A DNA stretch of 64,000 bases from Chrysemys picta bellii (GCF_011386835.1 NC_088797.1:36951583-37015582); one strand, 5' to 3'. Numbered from the stretch's first letter, positions 12,374 to 24,438 are shown. Numbers and translations are program-made. The notes: a model not told the origin generated them from the sequence alone.

Positions 12374-13790
12374 TTGATGGGAAACCTCAGAGTGTTCAGA
12401 GTTCTTGATCAGGTTGCACAAGTGTTCAGTTCCTGGTTTTGGATGCTGATCTCAAATTTCTCCAGACTTGTGGAGATCTCCCACTGTGCTCTGACACCCT
12501 CCACTCTCCTTCTCCCCAACAGAAACTTGCACCATTCTGCTTGTTGTCTTTTCATCAGAGGTGCTATGGGGCTTTTATCTCTGTCTGGTTGTTATGCTGT
12601 CTGGCGTGGCTCACAACCTCAGGACAAGTATCAGGGGGTAGCCGTGTTAGTCTGTATCTACAAAAACAACAAGGAGTCTGGTGGCACCTTAAAGACTAAC
12701 AGATTTATTTGGGCATAAGCTTTCGTGAGTGAAGAAGTGAGGTTTTTACTCACGAAAGCTTATGCCCAAATAAACCTCAGGACAGAATCTCAAGAAGCCA
12801 GGCAGAGACCCCAAACTGGTTATATGTTCTATAATTAGATATCACCAACACCATAACAAGAGTGAACTTGTAAAGCACTATAACAGTCTTACCATTGAGT
12901 CACAGACAGTCCCCTTGGACTTTCCAGTCTATCTTGCCTTCCAGGCAAGTTGGACTTATTGATAGATGAGTCGCTTTACACCAAAAATCACAGCCATATT
13001 CAGGGTACTTACAGTCCCAAAGGACCAGTCACTTACCCCAGATCAATTTGTACCTTAGCTTTCACGCCAAAGATAATGTTTGTAGCCAATCCTATAGTAA
13101 ACTACCTAAGGATTTATTAAGAGAAAAAAATAGTGTTATGACAAGGTTAAAGCAGGCAAGCATATATACCCAAATAAGTTACAGTCTACTTCCAAAAGGG
13201 GACTGAGTTATAGTAATCTGTCAGCTCTGAATGTCTTTTAGGGCTAACCCAGGTTGACCCTGGGGATCTCTGCTTCTGTTTCGTAGCTCTGGCCATGTGA
13301 GAGTCCAAGCAAAACAGATGAAAAATGTTCTTCTCAGCTATATTTATTTCCTTCTTCCAGAATTCAAGCTGATGGGATGAGTCCTATGCACATAGCTTCT
13401 TCATGGATGTGTGAGGGTAATGAACAAAGTATTTGTATTGTGATGTCCCAAAGTGGCCCATTTAACTTTGATAGGCCTTCTTGATGAGGAGGAGATGATC
13501 AAACATTTATACAGTTACAAAGAAAAGCTTAAATATTACCTTATAGCATGTGATAAAGCTATTATAAGTGAGATTAATGCATGCAGCAACTTACAAGCAG
13601 TTCATAAAGCCTAAACACATTGTTATACATTCAATACCCATCTTAATTATACTAACACACAGGTGAAACAGACTGGTTTCCAGCACTGAATTTGTCAGGG
13701 CTGGCTGAGTCCTAAAGACTTGGCAAGAGCTGGCCCCTGGTCTGCCTGTGTCACGCTGGTATCTAGAAGAGCTCTCCACACTGGCATTTT
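12374..13790 (-). repeat. LTR-like interspersed repeat (tentative), split by a Penelope copy
   Basis: A long moderately GC-rich block which is interrupted by the palindromic Penelope insertion at 12627-12772 and resumes exactly at the target duplication. On the minus strand there is an AATAAA (at about 13105-13112) followed by sequence of R/U5 style. I could not find TG..CA ends or a target duplication, so LTR identity is a guess; it may be another long repeat. The 114- and 86-codon frames at its left end lack domains. Confidence 0.3.
12627..12772. mobile_element. Palindromic Penelope-like copy with 12-bp TSD
   Basis: Starts with the inverted PLE terminus ('gggggtagccgtgttagt'), passes 'ttatttgggcataagc', then turns round: 'actcacgaaagcttatgccc' repeats the same 3'-end sequence in reverse. 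The copy is flanked by exact 'aacctcaggaca' at 12615-12626 and 12773-12784. The tail after the turn stops at 'aaataa', so the palindrome is asymmetric. No coding. Confidence 0.8.
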
Positions 13791-16700
13791 CACAATACTG
13801 CCTCAGCCTCTCTTCCCCATTCTCTATCTCCCTCCCCCCATCTCCATTAACTCCATTTTTTCTACATTGAAATACACCTCTATCTATCTACCCTCCTCGC
13901 TTGCTCTTTCTGTGCTTCTCTTCTCTGCAGGCCTCCTTTTCCTGTGCTTCCAGCTCCTTATTCCATCTCTCTCCTCCACTTCCAAGGTGGTAAGATCATA
14001 CAGTATGGCTACCATTCCCCTCTGTATTATTATCCATTTCCCTTCTCTGTGCTGGCTCACACCCCATGCCATCCCACTGACGTCACTGAGTTGTATAAGA
14101 TGTTAGACAGAGAAGACTTCAGCTCTATTTAATTCTGTAGGGGATTATGGTTATGTGATGTGTATAGTTTGACAGAACACTAACAAATAAGTAATGTTAG
14201 GCACGGTCATTGTTAATGTCTGTGCCTCTATCACAGCTCTCAAGAGGGGAGAGAATTTTTGGCAAGTTCTATTCCTTTGTACATTTCCTAATGCTTAGTT
14301 GTGTAACTCAAAGCTCTCAGAGTTGTTTATGATTTGTAAATCGGTTAATGTTTTCTTTGCAAAACTAGTGATGGATGGGAATTTGCTAATCAAGCTGATC
14401 TATTTTTTTCTGATCTACCACAATTAAGCAGGAAAGACTGGATCAATAGCTTCAGTTTGGGGCCATCTCTAATTTTAAATGACATGTTTACATAATTCAG
14501 CTACCCCTGTAAATTATGTACAAAAAAAAAGTCTGACACGTGGCTCATATATGTAATGAGGAACTTTGGTGAAAATTGTACATATGTTATTAGTATTTTT
14601 TTTAACCTGGAGAATCTAAAAATGAGCAATGCTGCAAGATTTCCTTGTAGTACCTACCACTACACAACATTAAGGGCCAAATAGTGTGCTAAAATACCCA
14701 TACACAACTGGTGTTTTAGCCACAAGTATCTGAAGGCAGAGGTTAGCATTAAAATACAGCTTCATAAAAATGAGACCTCACTATGGTAGGGTGCTGTTCT
14801 CATTATTTCACGCATAATCTTTATCAATATCAAAGGCAGGTAGACTCATTTATCAAAGGCAGATTAAAACCCCGATATCTGTTTTCCACCAAGGTTTCCT
14901 ACCTCTAGCTTTCCTGCTGCATAATCTGTAATTCTTACAGATTGTAATGCTGAATATATATAAACTGTTCCATCACAATCTCCTTATGCATGCATGTGAA
15001 GATTATGGGAAAACTGCACTATTTATTCCCCCCTCCTCCCCCGAAAAAAGCATTAAGAAGCCTGTTGGGAGATAAATTTATGGAAACAAAATATGTTGGA
15101 AACAAAAAAAATTGGAAAACAGTGGAAGCTATTGATCTCTTTAATGGGAAGCCGATAGTATCAGTGAAAGCAGACAGCTCGGGCATTATGGTGGCAGCAG
15201 AAAATAAATGTGCACTTTCTTCTCAAGGATGAATAGAAAAAGATTTATGTGCAGAAAAAGCATTTTGCTGTAACGCTGCTGGGCAGTTCATTAAATTTAA
15301 GCTGGATGCAGATTCAACAGTTTGGGAAAGTTGGTTGAATAAACTGCATTCTTGATCACAAATAAAATCCTTATTCCATCTGATTTATAAGGCACAGAAG
15401 CTGTTATTGAGATTGCCATTAATCAATAAAAGCTTTGGTAGAGTTCACCGAATGATATTTATTTAGTGTGCCATTGATTCAGAACATTTTATTATATAAC
15501 TTTAAAAAGTTCTGTGTTTATTTGAAATGCATATACATGAGCTGTATTCATTCTTGGCTAAAGATGGGCCCAGGCCGCAGAATATGGATTTAATTCCAAA
15601 CTTCTCTTCAGTTTGGGTTTGGTTGTAATTAGGAGTTTGGGCTCTCATCTAATCTCAGTTCATGGTCATGTCCGTAATTCTTACCAGGAACCATAAACTT
15701 GTATGTACAGATGAAAAATGCTATCTAAGAACTAGATATATTACTTACAATATATTTTATTTTATTTTTTGGAAAGGTGTATGGAGCTTCGTTCCTGTTG
15801 CTAAACAGTTTTCTTCAATTAACTCCATATTTATAGAGCAGGTCACTGAAATACATCTTTTCTTTTAAATGATTCCAAAAGAAGTATTTTACAGCAAACG
15901 TTCACAAGTTAAAAATAAAACAAAATTTAAAATGTTGTAAGTAGATTCATTCAAAAGCTGACAGCTCCACTTCAGATGGACCAATGTGAATATACTTTTT
16001 GGTTTAGATAAGAGGAGCCTCAACCGAGGCTCTCAGATCTGAACACTTCAAACTGGTTATTTGGTTAGGTGAGTTTGTGGTAAGTTATTTCAAGATGAAG
16101 ATTAATAACTGAATTTTGTGATGAGCTTTATATTTAACGTCAGTTCAGAATAATGTGTATTTTCCATCCTTACCTGAGTGTATGTTGTGGTTTGGTTTGT
16201 TCTGCTTCCCATATTCCCGTACGCTTTTGAAAAATCCCAAATCTCAAAGTAGAACAAGGTCAAAACTGCGAAGTCTTATCTGTTTCAGTATAGAAACCAT
16301 AAGGAAACCACAAGATTTGCATGGGTTTGATACAAAACCCACCCAGGTTGTTTGGAGAGTTTCAACAAAAGTATATTTGAGCATCATGGTCAGAGTTTTG
16401 AGTTTGTGATGAAACCCCCCAAACCAAGATAAGTTTCATGTGGATTTTAGATGATGTTGTGAATAACATAGTCTTGAGGTAATTTTACACTATTAAAAAT
16501 TGACTTGGTTCCATGAATAATAGTCAATTTTTCTCTTGTGAAGGATTGTTAAAACCTTACTTCAAGCCAGGAGATTTCAGAGAGGATCTATTCTCCCTCT
16601 TTCTGAAAAAGGTCTCTTCCTGTCGTCTCTTTAACCAGTCATCCAAGCTCCTTTTGCTCATCTTTTCTGACATGAACATTCAACCAGACCCCGCTATACA

Positions 16701-18059
16701 GACCACTTTCCACTCACCCTCTTCCATACTTCCATCATTAAGTACTTCAGTACTTAACCAAGCATTTACATTAAAGAGCCTTAGATTATGCAGAGTTCTA
16801 GGAGATAAAGATGGGAAAGTCCCATTAGGTCATCGATTCCATTCCACTGTGGGATTGCTTTGAGAATATTTTATACAATTGTTTTACACCTATTAATTCA
16901 TAGGAGTCCCTTTATACAACCTCTCTTGCACATTAAATGACCACTCTTCCAACTTAACTCAACAGTAGGAGGAGGACTTTTCCTGATGATTTCCAAAAAT
17001 ATGCGTTATTGGATAGGCATTTCATGAATTTGAATATGAAGAACTTATCTTGGAGATGAAGAAGCCATTCCCCCATCTGTGATTCTCAGAAGCCATAGAC
17101 AAGTGCCTTAATCTGCAAATAAGTACCAATGGAGTCAGACTGATTTTCAAACAAAAGTTACAAACATTCTATAAAATTATTAGAGCCTTGAAAACAGACC
17201 TTAAAGTGTGATTCTGGTTTAAAAGTGACTCTGAAATGGCATTTTGGGATTCATTTTTATTGCAGTTCACTGATTTTGGTATCAGATGTGCTCAGTTTAC
17301 AATTAAAAAATCAGATATTACTACTTTAGTGACAAAAATAAATCTCACAACCACATAGAAACAGAGCTAAGAGAGATTCTTTCATGTGGATCATCAACAT
17401 AGTTTTTTTAGGATGTTCCAGTTGGTTACCCCAGTGCAATGGGACTTCAAGCCATTCCCTCAGTGATATCTATGAAGACAATGAGGTTTCATAGGTGTAA
17501 CTATGGGACTAATTGGACTAGCAGAACCTTTATTATTGATGATGATGGAGGAGAAGTAAAGAACGCAAATGACTCTTAGTTTCCATGGAAAGAACTGGCA
17601 ATTAGGAAACAAACATTCTGAATAATCTCAAGGCCTGATCCAAGAAGGTGCCAAATTTATCCATCAGTTTTTTGTGACGACAAAAGCACTTTCACTAGCA
17701 GTCGGTTGCATGGCTCTAAAGATGAGTCTGACAGCTTAATTCTATCTCAGAATGTTCTTCCCAGTGTGGACACTGCAGTGCACAAGTAGGTGCTCTCTTT
17801 TAGGTGCCTTTCCTTGAGGCATGGTGGTGGTGCAAATAAACAATCCTGATAGCAAATTATTGCTGGAAAACTGTAGAGGCTCATCATAGCAGCTTGGCTA
17901 ATGTTTCAACTCTTTAGAAAATAGTTTGTAATGTCCAAGACTGTGCAGAAGTTATTACTAATCATATAATGGTTGCTCCATTTTCTCTGTGCTGTCACCA
18001 AACTTCCAATCATTGTGTAAAGCTCTTCAGGATGCCTAGAGTATTTAGAAGAATATCAA
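13791..18059. other. Long plain stretch; possible conserved non-coding block at about 15240-15480
   Basis: Mostly AT-rich, apart from a pyrimidine-rich patch (13790-13990). The open frames (13720-14106, 14990-15232, 16155-16409, 16513-16863 and others) have no domains, no repeats and no splice logic, so I call no gene. Segment 15240-15480 has the texture of a conserved enhancer (long A/T words with 'attaat' and 'caattaa' type sites, no repeat decay), which is only an impression. Segment 15540-15660 and 16000-16440 may be old repeats. Confidence 0.35.
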
Positions 18060-18360
18060 AAGAAATTCTGTTCTTTTTCTCCAGCCCCTTGTCTTTGTTT
18101 CCTTTGTACAGCAATATTCCTCATCACTCCAATCTCTATTTCTCTTTTTTATCCCCAATTCTTACCTCATAGACTTTCATACTCCCTCTCATCTCTTCTC
18201 TTCATCTTTTTCTCCCTAGTCACTCCTATTAGCTTCTCACTCTCTCACATTCAGCTCAATTTTCTAATCATCTCTCCTTCCCACACTGCATCTTGTTCTC
18301 TTGCCAACCCCCTTCTCTTTTGCTTCTCTCTCTCTCTCTCTCTCTCTCTCCACATTTGCA
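18060..18360 (+). repeat. Polypyrimidine tract ending in a (TC)n microsatellite
   Basis: About 300 bases strongly biased to C/T on the plus strand, ending in an uninterrupted (TC)n run at about 18325-18350. It may form H-DNA-like structure in principle. No coding. Confidence 0.75.
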
Positions 18361-18996
18361 TACTGCACATTAAATCCAATTTATGGGGTAGCATATTGAT
18401 TGAGGGTGAGATTGGCACTGAAAATGCTCTTTTAAAGGGTAACCTTTCTTTTTAGCCATGTTTAATACTGCTGGAATCAAGTTTTGATAATGTGTAAACA
18501 TAGCTGTGTTTTATTCAGGTTACTGTCAGCATTTTTAATTCTGTACAGTACTATACAAGGCCTTTCAATCTGCGTAGTATCATTTATTGGATATATACAG
18601 TAGCATTAAGTCCTAATTTTTTTCACTAGGACACTTTCATAGAATCATTTTGAAACTATTCAATCATGAAACCCATAAACTTAGTAATTTGTGATCTACT
18701 GTAAAAAGGAAGTGTAATTTTTATGCCATTGTGTGCATTGGTTCAAAGCCTATGATGTTACTTTTTATGTGATAGCATTTAGAGACATCATTAATACATC
18801 TGTAATTGGCTGCCTTCATATATGCAGAATACAGGTACTATATACATGAACAGGCTGGGAACCTGTTAAGCCTTTTCAGAGTCACGCAATTTTCAAGAAG
18901 CACATGATGTAAAGGCATACTAATTTCTTCAGTTACCAACCCAACAGACATACCATGCAACTGCAATATATGACAACTGGATACAATAAACTAAGA
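18361..18996. other. No recognised feature
   Basis: AT-rich, with nothing recognisable. Confidence 0.4.
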
Positions 18997-19688
18997 CAAG
19001 GGTGGCCAACCTGAGCCTGAGAAGGAGCCAGAATTTACCAATGTACATTGCCAAAGAGCTACAGTAATACATCAGCAGCCCCCCACCAGCTCCCAACTTC
19101 TTCCACCCACCAGCAGCCCCACCAATCAGCACTTCCCCCTCCCTCCTGCACCTCCCAATCAGCTGTTTCCTGGCGTGCAGGAGGCTCGGGGGGGTGGAGG
19201 AGCAAGGGCACTGCAGGCTCAGGGAAAGGAGCAGGAAGGGGTGGAGTGGGGTCAGGGCCTGTGGCAGAGCCAGGGGTTGAGCAGTGAGCACCCCCCGGAA
19301 AGTGAGCACACACTGGAAAGTTGGCGCCTGTAGCTCCAGCCCCAGAGTCAGTGCCTATACAAGGAGCCACATATTAACTTCTGAAGAGCCGCATGTGGCT
19401 CCAGAGCCACAGGTTTGCCACCCCTGATCAGGACCGGCTCCAGGGTTTTTGCCGCCCAAAGCGTCGAAAAAAAAAAAATAGCCACGATCGCAATTGTGAT
19501 CGGCGGCACTCCAGCGGCAGCTCCACCGCACCACTTTCTTCTTCAGCGGGAATTCGGCGGCAGGTGCTTCCCTCCAAGAGGGACCCGCCGCCGAATTGCC
19601 ACCGAACAGCCCGATGTGCCGCCCCTTCCCCTTGGCCGCCCCAAGCACCTGCTTGCTGGGCTGGTGCCTGGAGCTAGCCCTGCCCCTG
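18997..19688. mobile_element. hAT MITE carrying a second MITE near its right end
   Basis: Left terminus 'caagggtggccaacctgag'; right terminus, on the minus strand, 'caggggtggcaaacctgtgg'. They are good hAT-type inverted repeats. The last six bases (cccctg) are displaced to 19683-19688 by the inner MITE. The flanks 'aactaaga' and 'atctaagg' match at six of eight positions, consistent with an old 8-bp TSD. The interior is CCA/GCC-rich and opens long frames on both strands, with no domain. Confidence 0.75.
19429..19682. mobile_element. MITE with 'caggRccggctccagg' termini, 8-bp TSD
   Basis: Begins 'caggaccggctccaggg'; the right end on the minus strand reads 'cagggctagctccagg'. It is flanked by exact 'cccctgat' at 19421-19428 and 19683-19690, so a hAT-type 8-bp duplication. 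The interior holds an A-tract (about 19470) just before 'gccacgatcgcaat', and GCCGCC-rich sequence. A second copy of the family is at 21254-21479. Confidence 0.85.
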
Positions 19689-19690
19689 AT

Positions 19691-21094
19691 CTAAGGAATG
19701 GGGATTGTATAGTTGTATTTCTTGATGAATGAAACATATTTGCAAATGGTAAGATCAGAAGTAGTTACTCATAGGTAAGAACTAAATCATACCAAATTGC
19801 ACCAAACACATTTTACCACAGCTCTTTACAAGAATACTTAAACAAAGTAAAATTTGACTGGTCACTGCATAAATGTAGTTTTTGATTGAGTAACTTCTTG
19901 GACATTTTGGCCATACTTGTTTACTTCTTCCCCTCTTGCTTTCTTTGGTACTTAGGGGTATTTCATGCCATCTGATGTTGTATCCTTAAGTAGTGTCTTT
20001 GCCAAATCTAAGGATTTTAATTTTTTTATTTTTGACATTTGGACATGTTTGACTAGCATCTTCATTTTTTATTTTATTTTTTAAATTGCCCCAAGTTAAA
20101 TGCCACCATGCTGGTGTGTGGTATCATTCCTCCCTGGAGAATGTTGAACTTAATTATATTGTAGTCAGGAACACTTAGTGGCTAAAATATAGTTTCTTCT
20201 TGAAGCAACTTCTGCATGTTGAGAAGGTGAGAACAAGAAGCTTGATTTCAATGTGGCCCAAAACAAGGAGCAACTTCCACTTAATTCAGTAGGAGTTGAG
20301 GGAGCTCAGCACCACAGAGGAACCACTCAGTACATTGCTAATAGCTTAATTCTGTAATGTGCTGGGCACCTGCAGTCCTCCAATCCCATGCAGCACCTTT
20401 CAGGATCAGTCTTTCAAATGTATTTATATGAACAACAGCCAGATGAGGTTCAGGACTTTATTATGAAGTCAGTAGTGTTATTTTTATTTTATCCTTAAAG
20501 ATTCATATAAAGCCTCTGAACATTAACTGAATATATCAGTGATCTCAGGACTTCATTAATCCAGGAATAATAGCCCCTTTAAGGAGAATATAAAATATAG
20601 TTTCAGAAGCAATCACTATGTTTCAGAAGGAAAAAAATACTCTAAAAGTGTAAATACCCATCAAAAATATTTTATGGAACAAATTAAGGTACAAAGAGTA
20701 CCAAATATGTATTCATGTACTTACTGCAAAAAGCCCACATTCTTCCTGTGCTGAGTAAACCTGAATGACTTTCTCTTTATACACCAGCCTATATTCCTTT
20801 TAAATAGGTATATTCATTTTCTCCTAATAGTGGTATAAAATCCAGGTTTCATGAGTGAACTATATCCTTCAGGTGGCCTACTCAACGGGGACATGTTCTC
20901 AAGGATGTAGGACTAGTTTATCTCTTCTACCTAAGGATGGCATACTCCATCTGCTGCCTATGGAGCATATTTAAAAAGATGTAATTTGAGTACGCGATCT
21001 ATGAAAACTCATGATGTGACTCTGACATTAGTTTTGTTAATGACATTTGCTATTTTCAGCATAATCATCAGCAGCAACAAAACAAAACAAAAAG
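19691..21094. other. Plain stretch with a faint old MITE trace at 20270-20420
   Basis: AT-rich. 'gtaggagttgagggagctcagcac' broken up by substitutions and 'caggatcagtc' near 20280-20415 resemble the old 'cccattgacttcaatggg' type amniote MITE. Otherwise nothing. Confidence 0.35.
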
Positions 21095-21253
21095 GAAAAA
21101 ATTAGGGCTGTCAAGCGATTAAAAAAATGAATCGTGATTAATCATGAGATTAATCGCGCTGTTAAACAACAATAGAATACCATTTATTTTAAATATTTTT
21201 GGATGTTTACTACATTTTCAAATATATTCATTACAATTACAACACAGAATACT

Positions 21254-21479
21254 CAGGGCCAGCTCCAAGGTTTTGACTGCCCCAAGCAGCCAAAAAAAAA
21301 AAAAAAAAAAAAAGCTGCGATCGCGATCTGCGGCGACAATTTGGTGGGAGGTCCTTTGCTCACAGTGGGAGTGAGGGACCGTCCGCCGAATTGCCGCCGA
21401 ATACCTGGACATGCCGCCCCTCTCCGGAGTGGCCGCCCCAAGCACCTGCTTGCCAGGCTGGTGCCTGGAGCCGGCCCTG
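21254..21479. mobile_element. MITE ('cagggccRgctccaRgg' family) inside the hAT
   Basis: Same family as 19429-19682. Left end 'cagggccagctccaagg', right end on the minus strand 'cagggccggctccaggc'. Exact 8-bp duplication 'agaatact' at 21246-21253 and 21480-21487. It contains an A-run of about 21 bases at 21291-21312, at the same internal place as the sister copy. Confidence 0.9.
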
Positions 21480-21498
21480 AGAATACTAAGTGTACAGT

Positions 21499-21684
21499 CT
21501 GGTAGCACCTTAAAGACTAACAGATTTATTTGGGCACAAGCTTTCGTGGGTAAAAACCTCACTTCTTCAGGTGCATCATTTCAGATGAAAGCTTATGCCC
21601 AAATAAATCTGTTAGTCTTTAAGGTACTACTAGACTCCTTGTTGTTTTTGTAGATACAGACTAACACGGCTACCCCCTGATACT
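21499..21684. mobile_element. Palindromic Penelope-like copy abutting the MITE, 11-12 bp TSD
   Basis: An inverted-repeat PLE copy: the left half contains 'ttaaagactaacagattt' and 'gcacaagctttcgtggg', the right half 'aaagcttatgcccaaata' then 'gttagtctttaaggtact', and it ends with 'acagactaacacggctac'. It is flanked by 'taagtgtacagt' at 21487-21498 and 21685-21696. It landed exactly at the border of the MITE's right-hand target duplication. Confidence 0.85.
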
Positions 21685-21904
21685 TAAGTGTACAGTGCTC
21701 ATTTTATATTTATTTTTTATTACAAATATTTGCACTATAAAAAACAAAACAAAATTATTTTTCAGTTCACCTCATACAAGTACTGTAGTGTGATCTTTTT
21801 ATCATGAAAGTTGAACTTACAAATGTAGAATTATGTACAAAAAAAACTGCATTCAAAAATAAAACAAACAATGTAAAACTTTAGATCCTACAAGTCCACT
21901 CAGT

Positions 21905-22435
21905 CCTACTTCTTGGTCAGCCAATCACTCAGACAAACAAGGTTGGTTACAATTTGCAGGAGATAATGCTGCCTGCTTCTTGTTTATAATGTCACCTGAA
22001 AGTGAGAACAGGCGTTCACATGGCACTGTTGTAGCTGGCGTTGCAAGATATTTACGTGCCAGATGCGATTAAGATTCATACGTCCCTTCATTCTTCAACC
22101 ACCATTCCAGAGGACATGCTTCCATGCTGGTGATGGGTTCTGCTTGATAACGATCCAAAGCAGTGCAGACTGATGCATGTTCATTTTCATCATCTGAGTC
22201 AGATGGCACCAGCAGAAGGTTGATTTTCTTTTTTGGTGGTTTGGGTTCTGTAGTTTCCGAATCAGAGTGTTGCTCTTTCAAGACTTCTAAAAGCATGCTC
22301 CACACCTCGTCCCGCTCAGATATTGGATGGCACTTCATATTCTTAAACCTTGAATCGAGTGCTGTAGCTATTTTTAGAAATCTCATATCTGTAATTTCTT
22401 TGCGTTTTGTCAAATCTGCTGTGAAAGTGTCTTAA
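21905..22435 (-). pseudogene. hAT transposase fragment, left arm of copy 1
   Basis: Minus-strand remnant of a hAT-superfamily transposase. The frame from 22413 to 22069 reads DMRFLKIATALDSRF, then a variable acidic linker with KKK and DSDDE, then MEACPLEWW, the start of the C-terminal dimerisation (hATC) region, followed by a stop. After a frame break, 22050-21905 still reads the rest of hATC (a LFSLSG-like block and a CLSDWL-like end). The catalytic RNase H-like core is not present. hATC mediates dimerisation in hAT transposases. Not functional. Confidence 0.8.
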
Positions 22436-22569
22436 AATGAACGTGTGCTGGGTCATCATCTGAGACTGCTATAACATGAAATATATGCAGAATGCTGGTA
22501 AAACAGAGCAGAAGACATACAATTCTCACCCCAAGGAGTGCAGTCACAAATTTAATTAACACATTATTT

Positions 22570-22806
22570 TTTAATTAGCATCATCAGCATGGAAGCATGT
22601 CCTCTGGAATGGTGGCCAAAGCATAAACGGGTATACAAATGTTTAGCATATCTGGCATGTAAATACCTTGCAATGCTGGCTACAAAAATGCGATGCGAAC
22701 ACCTGTTCTCACTTTCAGGTGACATTGTAAATAAGAAGCAGGCAGCAGTATCTCCTAGCAATGTAAACAAACTTGTTTGTCTTAGCGATTGGCAGAACAA
22801 GAAGTA
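22570..22806 (+). pseudogene. hAT transposase C-terminal (hATC) fragment, right arm of copy 1
   Basis: Plus-strand frame, 72 codons from 22589: MEACPLEWWPKHK, YKCLAYLACKYLAM, CEHLFSLSGDIVNKK, LSDWQNKK and stop. These are the ordered conserved blocks of the hAT C-terminal dimerisation domain (PLEWW, LA..YL, LFS..G, NKK). Nothing upstream of PLEWW is present on this strand. The junction just before the start ('gcatcatcagcatgg') lies next to the left arm's start and is shared with copy 2. Confidence 0.85.
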
Positions 22807-23175
22807 GAACTGAGTGGACTTGCAGGCTCTAAAATTTTACACTGTTTTGTTTTTGAGTGCAGTTATGTAACCAAAAAAAAATCTACATTTGTAAGTTACC
22901 CTTTCAGGATAAAGAGATTGCACTTCAGTACTTGTATGCGGTGCATTGAAAAATACTATTTCTTTTGTAATCAAAAATAATAATATAAATTGAGCACCGT
23001 GCACTTTGTATTCTGTGTTGTAATTGAAATCTATATTGAAAATGTAGAAAAACATCCCAAAATATTTAATAAATTTCAATCGGTATTCTATTGTTATAAG
23101 TGCGATTAATCGCAATTAATTTTTGTAGTTAATCGCGTGAGTTAACTGCGATTAATTGACATCCCTAGAAAAAAT

Positions 23176-23989
23176 GGGTGAGAAGGTGTCATGTTTCCAA
23201 ACTATCTATACTTTTGATCCCTCTAAGTCTCTAAGTGCACCTCCTTCAGGTGATAGGCCCTGCAATTCACCCTTTTGGGGACTTCCACAATTCTCCCACT
23301 CTCCAGCTGGGTCATGAGACATAGTACCCTATTTACCAACCATGATTGGGTAATATCCCTTTAAATAGTATTTAAATTTAAATAGTTTGTGAGCTCTCTA
23401 GTGGCTCTCTTTGTCTTCTATTGCAGAAACCACCAGTCCCTAGCAGAACAACAGTGTGTATATAGCTAGGCCTAGTCTGTTTGTATATAGTTACTAAATG
23501 CAGTTTTTTGGATACCATCTATGTCTGGTGGTTTCCTCATTCTTAATGTTGTGTATTCCCAAAAGATGACTACTTTCATTTTTGCTAAATTTCACAAAGC
23601 AAATACCATGATTTGTTCAGCTCATATGATAATGAGATCATCTTGCGAATCTATAGTATCTTTCATCCCCAAAGGGTTTTAAAGCACTTCATAGACTTAT
23701 GCTGATGAACAAGCTATATACAAGAATTACTTCATTCACTGCTCTAAAGGAGCCAGCTCTAGGGTGAAACATAGCAACTGACACACAGACTTCAGCCAAA
23801 AAACTGCCTTAAAGAGGCAGTGAAGGATCAGGCATCCTTGGCTTACTTAAGGCTGCTATGGGCCAAACCACGATCACATGGAGGACATGTCTGCGAGATG
23901 GGAAAGTGACATGCTAGAAGTGGGAGATTCTTTGAACTTTGTGGGTTGCTCATAGGTATGCTGGGGACTTTTTAGGAAGAGCTGATTGG
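23176..23989. other. No recognised feature
   Basis: AT-rich. The segment 23640-23870 ('ccccaaagggttttaaagcactt' broken) may be an old amniote SINE-like trace. Otherwise nothing. Confidence 0.35.
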
Positions 23990-24385
23990 GAATTTTGTAT
24001 ATGACGTTTTCCCATTAAAAATGCCAATTTGTCAAAAATCAAAACTTTCCATGGGAAAGGGTCTGTTTTAATTAATTATTTGTTTGAAAACAGTTTAGAA
24101 ATTGTCTAAACATTCTATTCTGACATTTTCTAAATGAAAGGTTCCGTTTTTCACTTCAAAACACTTCTGGTATTGATATTCAAGTTAATTAATAGGAGAA
24201 AATGAATAAAAACATAAAGGGTAAAATCAAAATGAAACATTTTGATTGAACTGAACCAACTTATTTTCAAGTTCAGTTTACAAAAAATGTTGAAACTTCA
24301 ACTTTTCATTCCAATTTGGGATGGAGAACATTTTTCAAAATCTCAAATTTTCCTGGGATGAAAAAACATTTCCTACCCAGTTTTA
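23990..24385. repeat. Old AT-rich repeat ('gaaaatttt/aaaacttt' type)
   Basis: Strings of 'gaaaca', 'tttcaa' and 'aaaatttt' words in both orientations, as in a decayed palindromic repeat. Resembles the sequence flanking the Penelope copy at 2 kb. Boundaries unclear. Confidence 0.35.
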
Positions 24386-24438
24386 CCCTTAATCCCCAAG
24401 ATGGTTCAGGATCTGAGAAGTGGAAAGATGGCTTAGAG

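Larger units (their letters stand above)
21103..23167. mobile_element. Fold-back hAT element, copy 1, 8-bp TSD
   Basis: Termini 'tagggctgtcaagcgatt' (left) and, reversed, 'tagggatgtcaattaatc' (right). Exact 8-bp duplication 'gaaaaaat' at 21095-21102 and 23168-23175. The subterminal regions are packed with 'gattaatcgc' words. Unusually, both arms are versions of the 3' half of a hAT gene: the left arm reads the transposase C-terminus on the minus strand toward the left end, and the right arm reads it on the plus strand toward the right end. The arms are inverted repeats of several hundred bases. Two later insertions lie in the left arm (21254-21479 and 21499-21684). Confidence 0.85.

Noticed and set aside
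12374..13790. Confident ERV LTR
   Set aside because: No TG..CA ends, PBS, PPT or target duplication found; kept only as a tentative repeat.
13720..14106. 128-codon frame rich in Leu, Ser and Pro
   Set aside because: Pyrimidine-rich DNA reads this way; frames on the opposite strand are open as well, and no splice sites or domain are seen.
21291..21312. A-run as a poly(A) tail of a processed pseudogene
   Set aside because: It lies inside a MITE with inverted ends and an 8-bp duplication, at the same place as in its sister copy.
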